64,000 nucleotides of DNA, taken from the NCBI RefSeq assembly GCF_017356245.1, contig NZ_JAFMZZ010000001.1:1377130-1441129 (forward strand), written 5' to 3'. The notes below the pieces were generated by a model. The model searched no databases. It was given only the letters and a program-made list of their open reading frames with translations, and had not been told where the DNA came from. A program made the position numbers and the translations under genes. Below are positions 33,928 to 43,804 of the stretch, in pieces; position 1 is the first letter of the stretch; each line of letters opens with the position of its first letter. The DNA comes from Bordetella petrii (GTDB lineage: Bacteria > Pseudomonadota > Gammaproteobacteria > Burkholderiales > Burkholderiaceae_B).

Positions 33928-34341
33928 ATGATACTGCCGCAGGTCGGCCGAGCAATCTGGCCCCTTTTTTTCTCATGTCTGGGCGTTACAGCCGCGGCGG
34001 CGGCCGATATCTCGGCGCAGACTGCCGTCGGGCAGGACGTGCTGCTGGCCAGCTATTACGAAATCCGCCCGGCGGACTGCCTGGCGCTGCGGCCGCCGCG
34101 CGTGCAGATCACCACCCCGCCGCGCCTGGGCAAGGCGACTGTCGTACATATCCAACAGCAACCCGTGCAGGCGGGCGGACGCTGCGCGACGATGGCCGTG
34201 CCGGTGGCCCAGGTACGCTACCGGGCGCGCCAGCCCGGCACGGACACCCTGGCCTGGCAGGTGCGCTACCAGACGCGCGGCGCCGCCCTGCAGCAGGTCA
34301 GCGCCGACGTGCGGGTGCTGCCGGCCCGCCCTGCCCGCTAG
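33928..34341 (+). CDS. Hypothetical exported protein, 137 aa
   Basis: Unrecognised. From ATG 33928 (MILPQVGRAIWPLFFSCLG) the first about 26 residues form a signal peptide ending in VTAAAAADI; the remainder (QTAVGQDVLLASYYEIRP...) is beta-rich with a cysteine pair (ADCLAL and GGRCAT), suggesting a periplasmic immunoglobulin-like domain. Upstream in-frame ATG at 33832 would give an unlikely longer leader. Its TAG overlaps the TAG of the convergent methyltransferase gene in CTAG 34338-34341. Confidence 0.65.
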   Translation: MILPQVGRAIWPLFFSCLGVTAAAAADISAQTAVGQDVLLASYYEIRPADCLALRPPRVQITTPPRLGKATVVHIQQQPVQAGGRCATMAVPVAQVRYRARQPGTDTLAWQVRYQTRGAALQQVSADVRVLPARPAR

Positions 34342-35849
34342 GACTGCGCCAGTTCGTCCGGCTGGCCGGCGGCCGCGCCGTCCGCCGGGGCCGCCTCTGC
34401 AACCTCGGCCGGCTCGGGCGCTCCGGCCGCTGCCGCCGCGCCGGCGGTTTCGCCGGCCGGCCTGGCGGCGTTCTTCTTGCGCTCGAACACCGCCGCGAAG
34501 AAACCGTCGGTGCCGTGCACGTCGGGACGCAGCTGCACGTAAGGCCCTTCCAGCTGCAGGTCCGGGCACCGGCTTTCGAGCAAGGCGGCGCCGTCGATCA
34601 ATTCGAAATCGGGATGCGTGGCCAGGAACTGCTCGGCCTGCGCCGCGTTTTCTTCGTCCAGCAGGCTGCAGGTGGCATAGACCAGCCGCCCGCCCGGCGC
34701 CACGCAGCGCGCGGCGCTGTTCAGGATGCGCGCCTGCAGAGCGCACAATTCGGCCAGGGCCTCGGGATGCTGGCGCCATTTCAGGTCGGGATTGCGGCGC
34801 AGCGTGCCGATACCGCTGCACGGCGCATCGACCAGCACGCGCTGGGCCTTGCCGGCCAGCCGCTTGACCCGCGTGTCGTTCTCGCCGTCGATGGCCACCG
34901 GCACCACATTGGACAGGCCGCTGCGCGCAAAGCGCGGCTTGGCCCGGGCCAGGCGGGCGGCCGAGACGTCGAAGGCGTACAGGCGCCCGGTGGAGCGCAT
35001 CAGCGCCCCCAGCAGCAGGGACTTGCCGCCCGCGCCGGCGCAGAAGTCGATGATCATTTCACCGCGCCGCGGCCCCACCAGCAGCGCCAGCAGCTGGCTG
35101 CCTTCGTCCTGCACTTCGAGGCTGCCGTTTTCGAACTGCGGCCAACGGTTGACCGCCGGACGGCCCGCCAGCCGGATGCCCCACGGGGAATGCGGGGTGG
35201 GCTGGGGATCGAAGCGCGCCGCCGGACTGTCGACCAGGGCTGCCAGCGCGGCATCGCGCTCGGCCTTGAGCGGGTTGACCCGCAAATCCAGCGGCGCGGG
35301 CCGGTTCAATGCCGCCATCAGCGCGTCCGGGTCATCCAGGCGCCCCAGGCGCTCGTCCAGCCAGTCCGGCATGCTGGCGCGCACCGCGCGCGGCAGCGTG
35401 GCCGGGTCGATGCGGCCGACGCGCTGCAGCCATTCGTCTTCGGCGGGGTCCAGCCCGTCGCGCAGGGCGGCGGCGCCCAGCGTCGCCGCCAGGCCCAGAA
35501 TGGCCAGGCGCCGCGACGCCGCCCCGCTGCCGCTTTCGGACAGCTGCCGGTAGCGGCGCAGGTGCCGCAGTACGTCGTAGACGGCCTCGGCGACTTCGCC
35601 CCGGTCGCGGCCACCCAGGGCCGGATGGGCACGCAGCCAGTGCGACAGCGCGGCATCGGCGGGATAGCGCCACTGCAGGATTTCGCCCAGCACGCGCTGG
35701 ACCTGGTCGATGCGGATGACCGCCGGCGGCGTGCGCGGCTGCGTGGCCGGCCTGCCGGCCGGCGCGCGGCGGGAATCGCCCCGCGCATCGGGCCGCCGCG
35801 CGGCGGGCGAACCGGCGCTGCGCGGCCGGGAAGTGGAATTCTTGCTCAT
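34338..35849 (-). CDS. RsmB/NOP2-family RNA m5C methyltransferase
   Basis: SAM-dependent RNA cytosine-C5 methyltransferase, probably acting on rRNA. 503 aa. An N-terminal NusB-like region, then the catalytic domain: motif I FCAGAGGKSLLLG, catalytic pair DAPCSGIGTLRRNPD (TC/PC cysteine) and ATCSLLDEEN. Both motif IV and VI cysteines are present. The N-terminal 45 residues and C-terminal about 45 residues are low-complexity Ala/Pro/Arg extensions. RsmB itself is usually about 430 aa, so call is to family level. Confidence 0.87.
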   Translation of the reverse strand: MSKNSTSRPRSAGSPAARRPDARGDSRRAPAGRPATQPRTPPAVIRIDQVQRVLGEILQWRYPADAALSHWLRAHPALGGRDRGEVAEAVYDVLRHLRRYRQLSESGSGAASRRLAILGLAATLGAAALRDGLDPAEDEWLQRVGRIDPATLPRAVRASMPDWLDERLGRLDDPDALMAALNRPAPLDLRVNPLKAERDAALAALVDSPAARFDPQPTPHSPWGIRLAGRPAVNRWPQFENGSLEVQDEGSQLLALLVGPRRGEMIIDFCAGAGGKSLLLGALMRSTGRLYAFDVSAARLARAKPRFARSGLSNVVPVAIDGENDTRVKRLAGKAQRVLVDAPCSGIGTLRRNPDLKWRQHPEALAELCALQARILNSAARCVAPGGRLVYATCSLLDEENAAQAEQFLATHPDFELIDGAALLESRCPDLQLEGPYVQLRPDVHGTDGFFAAVFERKKNAARPAGETAGAAAAAGAPEPAEVAEAAPADGAAAGQPDELAQS

Positions 35850-35917
35850 GATGTTTCCAATCGAAGCCGGGGCATCCGCCCCGGCCAGTCAGACTACCGA
35901 AGGTGCGGCGGGCGGCC

Positions 35918-36598
35918 TCAGGCCGCACCGCCCCCCATGAACAGGCGCTGCGGCTCGCCCTGGACTTCGACGCGCTGGTCGGGCGTCAGGCGCACCCGCC
36001 CTTCGGCCAGCCAGCGCACCGCCGCGGGATAGGCCTGGTGTTCGACCTGCAGCACGCGTTCGGCCAGGGTTTCAGGCGTGTCGCCCCCCAGGACCGGCAC
36101 GCAGCCTTGCGCGATGATAGGCCCGTGGTCGAGCACGGGGGTGACGAAATGCACGGTGCAGCCATGCAGGCGCACGCCGGTGGCCAGCGCCTGGGCATGC
36201 GTGTGCAGGCCCGGGAACATGGGCAACAGCGACGGATGGATATTCACCAGCCGGCCGGCGTAGTGGTTGACGAAGGCCGGCGTCAGCACGCGCATGAACC
36301 CGGCCAGCAGCACGTAATCGGGCCGGTACTGGTCGATTTCGCCGGCCAGCGCCGTGTCAAAGGCCTCGCGGCTGGGGAAATCTTTGTGGTACAGCGCCCC
36401 GGTGGCGATGCCCTGCTCGCGCGCCCACTGCAGCCCGGCCGCGTCGGGCCGGCTGGAAATGACCGCGCAGACCTCGGCGGGCCAGGCCTGGCCGCGGCAA
36501 GCCCGCACCAGGGCCTGCATATTGCTGCCCCGGCCCGATATCAGGATGACCAGGCGGCACGAAGAGGGAGGAGATTCGGGCAAGATGAGATATTCCAA
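35918..36598 (-). CDS. purN: PurN, phosphoribosylglycinamide formyltransferase
   Basis: Transfers formyl from 10-formyl-THF to GAR in purine synthesis. 226 aa at most. The N-terminal RLVILISGRGSNMQAL, catalytic HPSLLPMFPGLHTHAQAL and D in TPVLDHGPII are all present. There is no ATG before the catalytic core: candidates are TTG at 36598 (given here) or TTG at 36583. A -10 candidate TACAAT (36621-36616) implies a very short leader either way. Divergent from ribF with 34 bases between. Confidence 0.93.
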   Translation of the reverse strand: MEYLILPESPPSSCRLVILISGRGSNMQALVRACRGQAWPAEVCAVISSRPDAAGLQWAREQGIATGALYHKDFPSREAFDTALAGEIDQYRPDYVLLAGFMRVLTPAFVNHYAGRLVNIHPSLLPMFPGLHTHAQALATGVRLHGCTVHFVTPVLDHGPIIAQGCVPVLGGDTPETLAERVLQVEHQAYPAAVRWLAEGRVRLTPDQRVEVQGEPQRLFMGGGAA

Positions 36599-36632
36599 AG
36601 GCGAGCCAACCCAAAATTGTAAACTCTCGGTC
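36599..36632. promoter_or_regulatory. 34-base divergent purN/ribF promoter region
   Basis: Minus -10 candidate TACAAT (36621-36616) for purN and plus -10 candidate TAAACT (36620-36625) for ribF overlap. If correct, the ribF transcript would start about at its GTG (36633). Neither gene has a clear Shine-Dalgarno sequence. Confidence 0.4.
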
Positions 36633-37598
36633 GTGAAAACCTCGCTGCACCTCTACCGATCCGCGCCGCCACCCGGGCGGCGCATGCCCTGCGCGCTGAC
36701 CATCGGCAATTTCGATGGGGTCCACCGCGGCCACCAGGCCATCCTGGCCCGCGTACGGCAAGCCGCCCGCGAGCGCGGCCTGCTGCCCACCGTCATGACC
36801 TTCGAGCCGCACCCGCGCGAATACTTCGCCACCCTGAACCAGCGGCCCGAACTGGCGCCCACGCGCATTTCGGGCCTGCGCGACAAGCTCGAGGCGCTGG
36901 CCTGCCAGGGCATGTCCCAGGTGGTGATCGAGCGCTTCAATGCGCGCCTGGCCGACATGTCGGCCAACGCCTTCATCGAAGACCTGCTGGTGGCCGGCCT
37001 GCAGACGCGCTGGCTGCTGGTGGGCGAAGATTTCCGGTTCGGCCGCAAACGCAGCGGCGACATCGACCTGCTGCGCGAAGCCGGCATGGTGCACGGCTTC
37101 GAGGTGCAGACCCTGGCCGACATCACCGATCGCCACGGCCACCGGGTGTCGAGCTCGGAAGTGCGCACCGCGCTGGCGGTGGGCGACCTGGCGCGGGCGC
37201 AGGACTTGCTGGGCCGCCCGTTCCAGATCAGCGGCCACGTCATCCATGGCCAGAAACTGGGCCGCGCGCTGGGTTTTCCCACGCTGAACCTGCGGGTGGC
37301 GCCGCGCTGCGCCGCCCGTTCCGGTATCTATGTGGTGCGGACCCACGGCCTGGACGCGCAGCCGCGCCCGGCGGTGGCCAGCCTGGGCGTGCGCCCCACC
37401 ATCGAAGACCACGGACGCGTGCTGCTCGAGGCCCACGTGCTCGACGGGCCCGTCGACGCATACGGTAAACTCGTGCGAGTCGAGTTCCTGCACAAACTGC
37501 GGGACGAAGAAAAGTTTCCCGATCTCCCATCCCTGACTGCCGCCATCGCCGAAGACGCGCGAAACGCGCGCGCCTATTTTGCCGTTCATGGACTATAA
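36633..37598 (+). CDS. ribF: RibF, bifunctional riboflavin kinase / FAD synthetase
   Basis: Phosphorylates riboflavin to FMN and adenylylates it to FAD. 321 aa. The N-terminal nucleotidyltransferase domain shows [17 protein letters not shown] and SSSEVRTAL; the C-terminal kinase domain shows [12 protein letters not shown] (PTAN-type) and YVVRTHG. Start GTG at 36633 (VKTSLHLYR); upstream extension overlaps purN. Its final 11 bases overlap ileS. Confidence 0.94.
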   Translation: MKTSLHLYRSAPPPGRRMPCALTIGNFDGVHRGHQAILARVRQAARERGLLPTVMTFEPHPREYFATLNQRPELAPTRISGLRDKLEALACQGMSQVVIERFNARLADMSANAFIEDLLVAGLQTRWLLVGEDFRFGRKRSGDIDLLREAGMVHGFEVQTLADITDRHGHRVSSSEVRTALAVGDLARAQDLLGRPFQISGHVIHGQKLGRALGFPTLNLRVAPRCAARSGIYVVRTHGLDAQPRPAVASLGVRPTIEDHGRVLLEAHVLDGPVDAYGKLVRVEFLHKLRDEEKFPDLPSLTAAIAEDARNARAYFAVHGL

Positions 37599-40449
37599 AA
37601 AAACCCTCAACCTGCCCGATACCTCTTTCCCCATGCGGGGCGACCTCGCCAGGCGCGAACCCGCCTGGGTTGCCCAATGGGAAGAAAACCACGTGTATCA
37701 GGCCATCCGCGCGGCCAGCCGCGGGCGGCCGCGCTTCGTGCTGCACGACGGGCCACCGTATGCCAACGGCGACATCCATATCGGCCATGCGGTCAACAAG
37801 ATCCTGAAAGACATCATCGTCAAGAGCCGCAACATGGCCGGCTACGACGCGCACTATGTGCCGGGCTGGGACTGCCACGGCATGCCGATCGAGATCCAGA
37901 TCGAGAAAAAATTCGGCAAGCACTTGCCCGTGACCGAAGTGCAGGCCAAGGCGCGCGCCTACGCGCTGGAACAGATCGACCGGCAACGCAAAGACTTCAA
38001 GCGCCTGGGCGTACTGGGCGAATGGGACCGCCCCTACCTGACCATGAACTTCAGCAATGAAGCCAATGAGATCCGGGCGCTGGGCGGCATCCTGCAAAAG
38101 GGCTATGTATTCCGCGGCCTGAAGCCGGTGAACTGGTGTTTCGACTGCGGCTCGGCGCTGGCCGAAGCCGAGGTGGAATACGCCGACCGCGTCGACCCGG
38201 CCGTGGACGTGGCATTCCCGTTCGCCGACAAGGCGGGCCTGGCGGCCGCCTTCGGCCTGGACGCGGTCGATGACGGCGCGGTGGTCATCTGGACCACCAC
38301 GCCCTGGACCATCCCGGCCAACCAGGCGCTGAACGTGCACCCCGAACTGGAATACGCGCTGGTGCGCGTGACGCCGGCGCCGGCCCATGGCCCCCTGCTG
38401 CTGCTGGCGCGCGAGCGCGTCGAGGCCTGCCTGAAGGCCTGGGGCCTGGAAGGCGAGATCATCGCCACCGCCCCCGGCGCCGCGCTGTCCGGCCTGCGCT
38501 TCCATCATCCGCTGGCCGCCGCCGATGCCGGCTATGCCCGCACCTCGCCGATATACCTGGGCGATTACGTGACGCTGGACGCCGGCACCGGCGTGGTGCA
38601 TTCGGCCCCCGCCTACGGTATTGAAGACTTCGTGTCGTGCAAGGCGCACGGGCTGGTCGACGACGACATCCTGAATCCCGTGCTGGGCGACGGCAAGTAC
38701 GCCGACAGCCTGCCGCTGTTCGGCGGGCTGTCGATCTGGGACGCCAACCCGCGCATCGTCGAAGCCCTGAAGGCGGCCGGCTCGCTGATGGACGTGCAAA
38801 AGCTGTCGCACAGCTACATGCACTGCTGGCGCCACAAGACGCCGGTCATCTATCGCGCCACCAGTCAGTGGTTCGCCGGCATGGACGTCGAGCCGGCCGA
38901 TGGCGGTCCCACGCTGCGCGAAAGCGCCCTGGCCGGCATCGACGCCACCGCGTTCTACCCGTCGTGGGGCCGGGCGCGCCTGCATGCCATGATCGCCAAC
39001 CGGCCCGACTGGACCCTGTCGCGCCAGCGCCAGTGGGGCGTGCCGATGGCCTTCTTCGTGCACAAAGAAACCGGCGCGCTGCATCCGCGCACCGCCGAAT
39101 TGCTCGAACAGGTGGCCCAGCGCGTTGAACAGCACGGCATCGAGGCCTGGCAATCGCTCGACCCGCGCGAGCTCCTGGGCGACGAAGCCGACCAATACGA
39201 AAAGAACCGCGACACGCTCGACGTCTGGTTCGACTCGGGCACCACGCACGCCACCGTGCTGGGCGGCAAAGACCAGGCGCTGGGCGGCTCGCACGGCGCC
39301 GAACTGGCCTGGCCGGCCGACCTGTACCTGGAAGGCTCGGACCAGCACCGCGGCTGGTTCCACTCATCGCTGCTGACCGGCTGCATGCTGTACGGCCAGC
39401 CTCCGTACAAGGCGCTGCTGACGCACGGCTTCGTGGTCGACGGCCAGGGCCGCAAGATGAGCAAATCGGTGGGCAACGTGATCGCCCCGCAGAAAGTGTC
39501 CGATTCGCTGGGCGCGGAAATCCTGCGCCTGTGGGTGGCGTCCACCGATTATTCGGGCGAGCTGTCGATCTCCGACGAAATCCTCAAGCGGGTGGTCGAA
39601 GGCTACCGGCGCATCCGCAACACGCTGCGCTTCCTGCTGGCCAACCTGGCCGACTTCGACGCGGTCAACCAGGCGGTGCCCTACGGCGAGCTGTTTGAAA
39701 TCGACCGCTACGCGCTGACCATGACCGCGCAGATGCAGGCCGAAGTGCTGGCCCACTACGAACGCTACGACTTCCACCCCGCCGTGTCGCGCCTGCAGAC
39801 CTTCTGCTCTGAAGACCTGGGCGCGTTCTACCTGGATATCCTCAAAGACCGCCTGTACACCACTGCCGCCGGCAGCCTGGCGCGGCGCTCGGCCCAGACC
39901 GCCCTGCTCGACATCACCCAGGCGCTGCTCAAGCTGATGGCGCCAGTGCTGTCGTTCACCGCCGAAGAAGCCTGGCAGGTGCTGGCGGGCTCGGCCCTGC
40001 AGCACCAGGCCGACGTCTCGCGCGCCACGATATTCACCGAGGTCTATCACGCCCTGCCGCCCTATGCCGATGCCGACGCGCTGGCCGCCAAATGGGCGCG
40101 CCTGCGCGCCATCCGCGCCGAGGTGCAGCGCAAGCTCGAAGAAGTGCGCACGGCGGGCGGCATCGGTTCGTCGCTGCAGGCGGAAGTCGACCTGTACGCC
40201 GGCGGCGACGACCGCGCGCTGCTGGCCAGCCTGGGCGACGACCTGCGCTTCGTGCTGATCGTCTCGCGCGCCACCGTCCACCAGGGCGAAGGCGAGCTGC
40301 GGGTCGAGATCGCGCCGTCGGCGCACAAGAAGTGCGAACGCTGCTGGCACTGGCGCCTGGACGTGGGCAGCGACCCCGACCACCCCGAGATCTGCGGCCG
40401 CTGCGCAGCCAACCTGTTCGGCTCCGGCGAACCGCGCGACAAGGCCTGA
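37588..40449 (+). CDS. ileS: IleS, isoleucyl-tRNA synthetase
   Basis: Class I aminoacyl-tRNA synthetase, 953 aa. The HIGH motif is in [11 protein letters not shown] near residue 67, an editing CP1 insert follows ([20 protein letters not shown]), then KMSKSVGNV, and a C-terminal zinc-finger CERCWHWRL...[11 protein letters not shown] at 37588 overlaps ribF by 11 bases; a TTG-type start further upstream is not needed. Second of ribF-ileS-lspA-coaBC. Confidence 0.97.
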   Translation: MDYKKTLNLPDTSFPMRGDLARREPAWVAQWEENHVYQAIRAASRGRPRFVLHDGPPYANGDIHIGHAVNKILKDIIVKSRNMAGYDAHYVPGWDCHGMPIEIQIEKKFGKHLPVTEVQAKARAYALEQIDRQRKDFKRLGVLGEWDRPYLTMNFSNEANEIRALGGILQKGYVFRGLKPVNWCFDCGSALAEAEVEYADRVDPAVDVAFPFADKAGLAAAFGLDAVDDGAVVIWTTTPWTIPANQALNVHPELEYALVRVTPAPAHGPLLLLARERVEACLKAWGLEGEIIATAPGAALSGLRFHHPLAAADAGYARTSPIYLGDYVTLDAGTGVVHSAPAYGIEDFVSCKAHGLVDDDILNPVLGDGKYADSLPLFGGLSIWDANPRIVEALKAAGSLMDVQKLSHSYMHCWRHKTPVIYRATSQWFAGMDVEPADGGPTLRESALAGIDATAFYPSWGRARLHAMIANRPDWTLSRQRQWGVPMAFFVHKETGALHPRTAELLEQVAQRVEQHGIEAWQSLDPRELLGDEADQYEKNRDTLDVWFDSGTTHATVLGGKDQALGGSHGAELAWPADLYLEGSDQHRGWFHSSLLTGCMLYGQPPYKALLTHGFVVDGQGRKMSKSVGNVIAPQKVSDSLGAEILRLWVASTDYSGELSISDEILKRVVEGYRRIRNTLRFLLANLADFDAVNQAVPYGELFEIDRYALTMTAQMQAEVLAHYERYDFHPAVSRLQTFCSEDLGAFYLDILKDRLYTTAAGSLARRSAQTALLDITQALLKLMAPVLSFTAEEAWQVLAGSALQHQADVSRATIFTEVYHALPPYADADALAAKWARLRAIRAEVQRKLEEVRTAGGIGSSLQAEVDLYAGGDDRALLASLGDDLRFVLIVSRATVHQGEGELRVEIAPSAHKKCERCWHWRLDVGSDPDHPEICGRCAANLFGSGEPRDKA

Positions 40450-40453
40450 CACC

Positions 40454-40975
40454 ATGTCCGCCGCTTCCGCCGGCAATGCCGCCGCAACGGGCCGCTCGCC
40501 GCGCATCGGGCGCTGGCTGGCCCTGGCCGCGCTGCTGATCATTCTCGACCAGGCCACCAAGCTGTATTTCGACGCCAGTTTCACTTACGGCCAGCGCGTC
40601 AACATACTGCCGGTGTTCGACTTCACACTGGTGTACAACCGCGGCGCGGCCTTCAGCTTCCTGGCATCGGAAGCCGGCTGGCAGCGCTGGTTCTTCACGG
40701 CGCTGGGCATCGTGGCGTCGGGGGTCATCGTCTGGCTGCTGCGCCGCCACGCCGGCCAGGCGCGCTTCTGCCTGGCGCTGTCGCTGATCCTGGGTGGCGC
40801 GCTGGGCAATGTGATCGACCGCATGGCATATGGCCACGTCATCGATTTCCTGCTTTTCTACTGGAAAGACTGGCAGTATCCGGCATTCAACCTGGCCGAC
40901 GTGGGCATCACCTGCGGCGCCATCCTGCTGGTGCTGGACGAGCTGCTGCGCGCCCGCCGGTCGCGCAGCGCTTAA
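40454..40975 (+). CDS. lspA: LspA, lipoprotein signal peptidase (signal peptidase II)
   Basis: Inner-membrane aspartyl protease cleaving prolipoprotein signal peptides. 173 aa, four membrane spans. The conserved segments are LDQATKLYF (first), NRGAAFSFL, GGALGNVIDR and the catalytic pair around GNVIDRM and FNLADVGI. Follows ileS by four bases, a conserved arrangement. Extra N-terminal 14-residue polar stretch is lineage-specific. Confidence 0.95.
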   Translation: MSAASAGNAAATGRSPRIGRWLALAALLIILDQATKLYFDASFTYGQRVNILPVFDFTLVYNRGAAFSFLASEAGWQRWFFTALGIVASGVIVWLLRRHAGQARFCLALSLILGGALGNVIDRMAYGHVIDFLLFYWKDWQYPAFNLADVGITCGAILLVLDELLRARRSRSA

Positions 40976-41028
40976 AATTGCCCTGTTCCCTTCACCGCCA
41001 CTGACGGCGCCCCGCGCGCCGGCCCGCC

Positions 41029-42222
41029 ATGCTCGATCTTGCACGCAAACGCATTGTTCTCGGCCTGACCGGCGGTATCGCCTGCTACAAGATCGCCGAG
41101 CTGGTACGGCGCCTGACTGAACAGGGCGCCGTGGTCGACGTGGTAATGACGCAGGCGGCCACGCATTTCATCACCCCGGTCACCATGCAGGCCCTGTCGG
41201 GCCGCCCGGTATACCTGGATGCCTGGGATGCCCGCATCGACAACAACATGGCGCACATCGAGCTGACGCGCGGCGCCGATGCCGTGCTGGTGGCGCCCGC
41301 CAGCGCCGACTTCATGGCCAAGCTGGCGCACGGCCTGGCCGACGACCTGCTGTCCACGCTGTGCCTGGCGCGCGCCTGCCCGCTGCTGGTCGCGCCCGCC
41401 ATGAACCGCGAAATGTGGGCCAACCCGGCCACCCAGCGCAATGTGGCGCAGCTGCGGGCCGATGGCATCGCCGTGCTCGGCCCCGCCTCGGGCGAACAGG
41501 CCTGTGGCGAAACCGGCGATGGCCGCATGCTCGAAGCGCATGAACTGCTGGCCGACCTGATCGCCTTCTTCCAGCCCAAAGTGCTGGCCGGACGCCATGT
41601 GCTGCTGACCGCCGGCCCCACCTCCGAACCGGTGGACCCGGTGCGCGTGCTGAGCAACCGCTCTTCCGGCAAGACCGGCTACGCGCTGGCGCGCGCGGCG
41701 CGCGAAGCCGGCGCCCGCGTCACCCTGATAACGGGCGCCACCGCCCTGCCCATGCCGCGCGGCGTTACCGCGCTGCCCGTTACTACGGCCCGCCAGATGC
41801 ACGATGCGGTCATGGCCAACGCCCATGATGCCGATGTCTTCATTGCCGTGGCCGCGGTGGCCGACTGGCGCGTGAAGAACGTCAGCAGCCAGAAACTGAA
41901 GAAAACCACGGAAGGCGGCGGCGCGCCGGTGCTCGAGTTCGAGCCCAATCCCGACATCCTGGCCGAAGTCGCGAAACTGCCGGGCGGCCCCTGGTGCGTG
42001 GGCTTTGCCGCCGAGACCGAGAAACTGGCCGAGCATGCCGAGGCCAAGCGGCTGCGCAAGGGCATTCCGCTGCTGGTGGGCAATCTGGCCCACAAGGTGA
42101 TGGACGCCGATTCCACCGAACTGGTGCTGTTCGATGCCAACGGCGCGCATCCGCTGCCGGCGGGCTCGAAACTGGACGCGGCACGCCGGCTGATCGCCGA
42201 GATCGCGGCGCGCCTGCCGTAA
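41029..42222 (+). CDS. coaBC: CoaBC, phosphopantothenoylcysteine synthetase/decarboxylase
   Basis: Two successive steps of coenzyme A synthesis. 397 aa. The N-terminal FMN-dependent CoaC part has GGIACYK, THFITPVT and the diagnostic PAMNREMW; the C-terminal CoaB part has TAGPTSEPVDPVR, AAVADW and KxxK near VKNVSSQKLKK. It follows lspA by 53 bases. Confidence 0.95.
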   Translation: MLDLARKRIVLGLTGGIACYKIAELVRRLTEQGAVVDVVMTQAATHFITPVTMQALSGRPVYLDAWDARIDNNMAHIELTRGADAVLVAPASADFMAKLAHGLADDLLSTLCLARACPLLVAPAMNREMWANPATQRNVAQLRADGIAVLGPASGEQACGETGDGRMLEAHELLADLIAFFQPKVLAGRHVLLTAGPTSEPVDPVRVLSNRSSGKTGYALARAAREAGARVTLITGATALPMPRGVTALPVTTARQMHDAVMANAHDADVFIAVAAVADWRVKNVSSQKLKKTTEGGGAPVLEFEPNPDILAEVAKLPGGPWCVGFAAETEKLAEHAEAKRLRKGIPLLVGNLAHKVMDADSTELVLFDANGAHPLPAGSKLDAARRLIAEIAARLP

Positions 42223-42241
42223 CAGGCAGCTGGCTTACCGC

Positions 42242-43204
42242 TTACCCGGCCGCCGGGCTGAGCCGCGCATCGGCCGGGCCCCCGCCCTTGATCAGCCGTG
42301 CCAGCAGGGCCACCACGGCCAGGGTCAGCAGAATGCGTCCGACCAGGATGATCCAGATATCTGCGCCCAGCGTCAGCAACAGGGCCGTGTCTTCGATCAG
42401 CGAATGCGACAGGGATATCCAGGCCAGCGCCAGGAACCGCGTACGCGCCGGCAACTGGTTCTTGTCGGCTTCTTCGATGATCAGCGCCCCGCCATAGCTC
42501 AGGCCCAGCAGCACGCCCACGGTGGTCACCGGCGCCACGCGCGCGTCCAGCCCCGACACGCGCAGCAGCGGCATCAGCATGGCGGTGATGGCGCGAGTCA
42601 GGCCGGTGCGTTCGAAGATGTCCAGCAGCACCAGCAGGGCCACGATGACCCCGTAAGTGAACAGCAGCGACACGGCCGTGCCGCGCAGCCAGTCCAGCAC
42701 CCCGCTGCCCTGGGCGTCGGCGGCCAGCGCCGAGCTCTGCAGCCAGCCCAGCGATACCGGCTCTTGCAGCCACCCGCCCCAGCGGCAGGCCCAGGCAACC
42801 GCGCCCGCGTACAGGATGGCCGCGCCCACCCGCAAGGCGGCCGTGGCCCAGAAACTGGCCCCGGCGCGGCGCACGATGGCCTGCTCCACCGGCAGCCCGT
42901 GGGCGAACAGCACCATGGCGCACAAGGCGCTGAGCTGCGCCACATTGAGATCCAGCTGGGGAGCCAGCCCGATCAGCGCCCCGATGGCGCCGTAGACTCC
43001 GACGCATACACCGGCCACCCAGATCATGCCGGCCTCGGGCGGCAGATCCAGCCAGGCCATGGCCGGCGCAATGGCCTGGCCAAGCACATCGATCCAGCCC
43101 AGCCATTGCCCCGCCTGCACCAGCGCCATGACCGGCAGCATGATCTTGATCAGGACCCAGAACAGCCGGCGGCTGCGGCGCAACAGATTCAACAGATACG
43201 GCAT
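42242..43204 (-). CDS. Nucleoside recognition (Gate) domain membrane protein
   Basis: 320 aa inner-membrane protein with about eight spans containing a Gate/nucleoside recognition-like pattern (LVALLVLLDIFERTGL, LGLSYGGALIIEEAD, LSHSLIEDTALL). ATG at 43204 (MPYLLNLLRRSRR) gives the usual start; the longer frame to 43276 overlaps the promoter region. Function of this family in Proteobacteria is not settled; transport or sensing of nucleosides or amino acids is suggested. Divergent from the Lrp-type regulator gene, which may control it. Confidence 0.75.
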   Translation of the reverse strand: MPYLLNLLRRSRRLFWVLIKIMLPVMALVQAGQWLGWIDVLGQAIAPAMAWLDLPPEAGMIWVAGVCVGVYGAIGALIGLAPQLDLNVAQLSALCAMVLFAHGLPVEQAIVRRAGASFWATAALRVGAAILYAGAVAWACRWGGWLQEPVSLGWLQSSALAADAQGSGVLDWLRGTAVSLLFTYGVIVALLVLLDIFERTGLTRAITAMLMPLLRVSGLDARVAPVTTVGVLLGLSYGGALIIEEADKNQLPARTRFLALAWISLSHSLIEDTALLLTLGADIWIILVGRILLTLAVVALLARLIKGGGPADARLSPAAG

Positions 43205-43343
43205 GGCTATTTGTAGGTAGCAAAACGGGAAGAGAAAAGAACCGCCAGCATAGGTCAGGCGGCTCGAAATAGGCATGCATATTCTTGTGCAAAACGACGT
43301 TTTATTGTGCTAATTTGGTGTTTTCACACATAAAAAGTGCGCC

Positions 43344-43802
43344 ATGGAACTGGATAGCCTGGACCACCGCATTCTGGCCCAGTTACAACGCGACGCCGAC
43401 CTGTCCAACACCGCCCTGGCCGGCCGCATCGGGCTGTCGCCATCCGCCTGCCTGCGCCGCGTCGAACGGCTGAAAAAACACGGGGTCATCCGCCGCATCG
43501 TGGCCGTGGTGGACCCGGCCCAGGTAGCCCGTGGACTGTCGGCCATCGTCACGATAGAGTTTGCCCGCCACGGGGCCGCGCACCGCCAGGAATTCCTGGC
43601 GCGGGTGCGCAGCGAAGCCGCGGTCACGCAGTGCTATGCCGTCACCGGCGACGTCAGCTGCGTGCTGATCGCGCACATGCGCGACATGGACGACTACCTG
43701 GCACTGGCCGAGCGGCTGTTCGAGCACGACGACAACGTGCAGGCGTTCTACACCCACATCGTGATGCAGACCATCAAGCACGAGCCCGGCATCCGCCTGT
43801 AG
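43344..43802 (+). CDS. Lrp/AsnC family transcriptional regulator
   Basis: 152 aa. The N-terminal winged helix MELDSLDHRILAQLQRDADLSNTALAGRIGLSPSAC is followed by the AsnC ligand-binding RAM domain (VTQCYAVTGDVSCVLIAHMRDMDDY). Typically an octameric regulator of amino-acid metabolism or transport. Divergent from the Gate-domain protein gene with 139 bases between, AT-rich. Effector unknown. Confidence 0.9.
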   Translation: MELDSLDHRILAQLQRDADLSNTALAGRIGLSPSACLRRVERLKKHGVIRRIVAVVDPAQVARGLSAIVTIEFARHGAAHRQEFLARVRSEAAVTQCYAVTGDVSCVLIAHMRDMDDYLALAERLFEHDDNVQAFYTHIVMQTIKHEPGIRL

Positions 43803-43804
43803 CG

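Noticed and set aside
36599..36632. FMN riboswitch for ribF
   Set aside because: Only 34 bases are available between purN and ribF; an RFN element needs over 100.
41679..43292. 537-codon minus-strand frame covering coaBC and Gate protein
   Set aside because: Artefactual fusion of two shadows; no recognisable motif.
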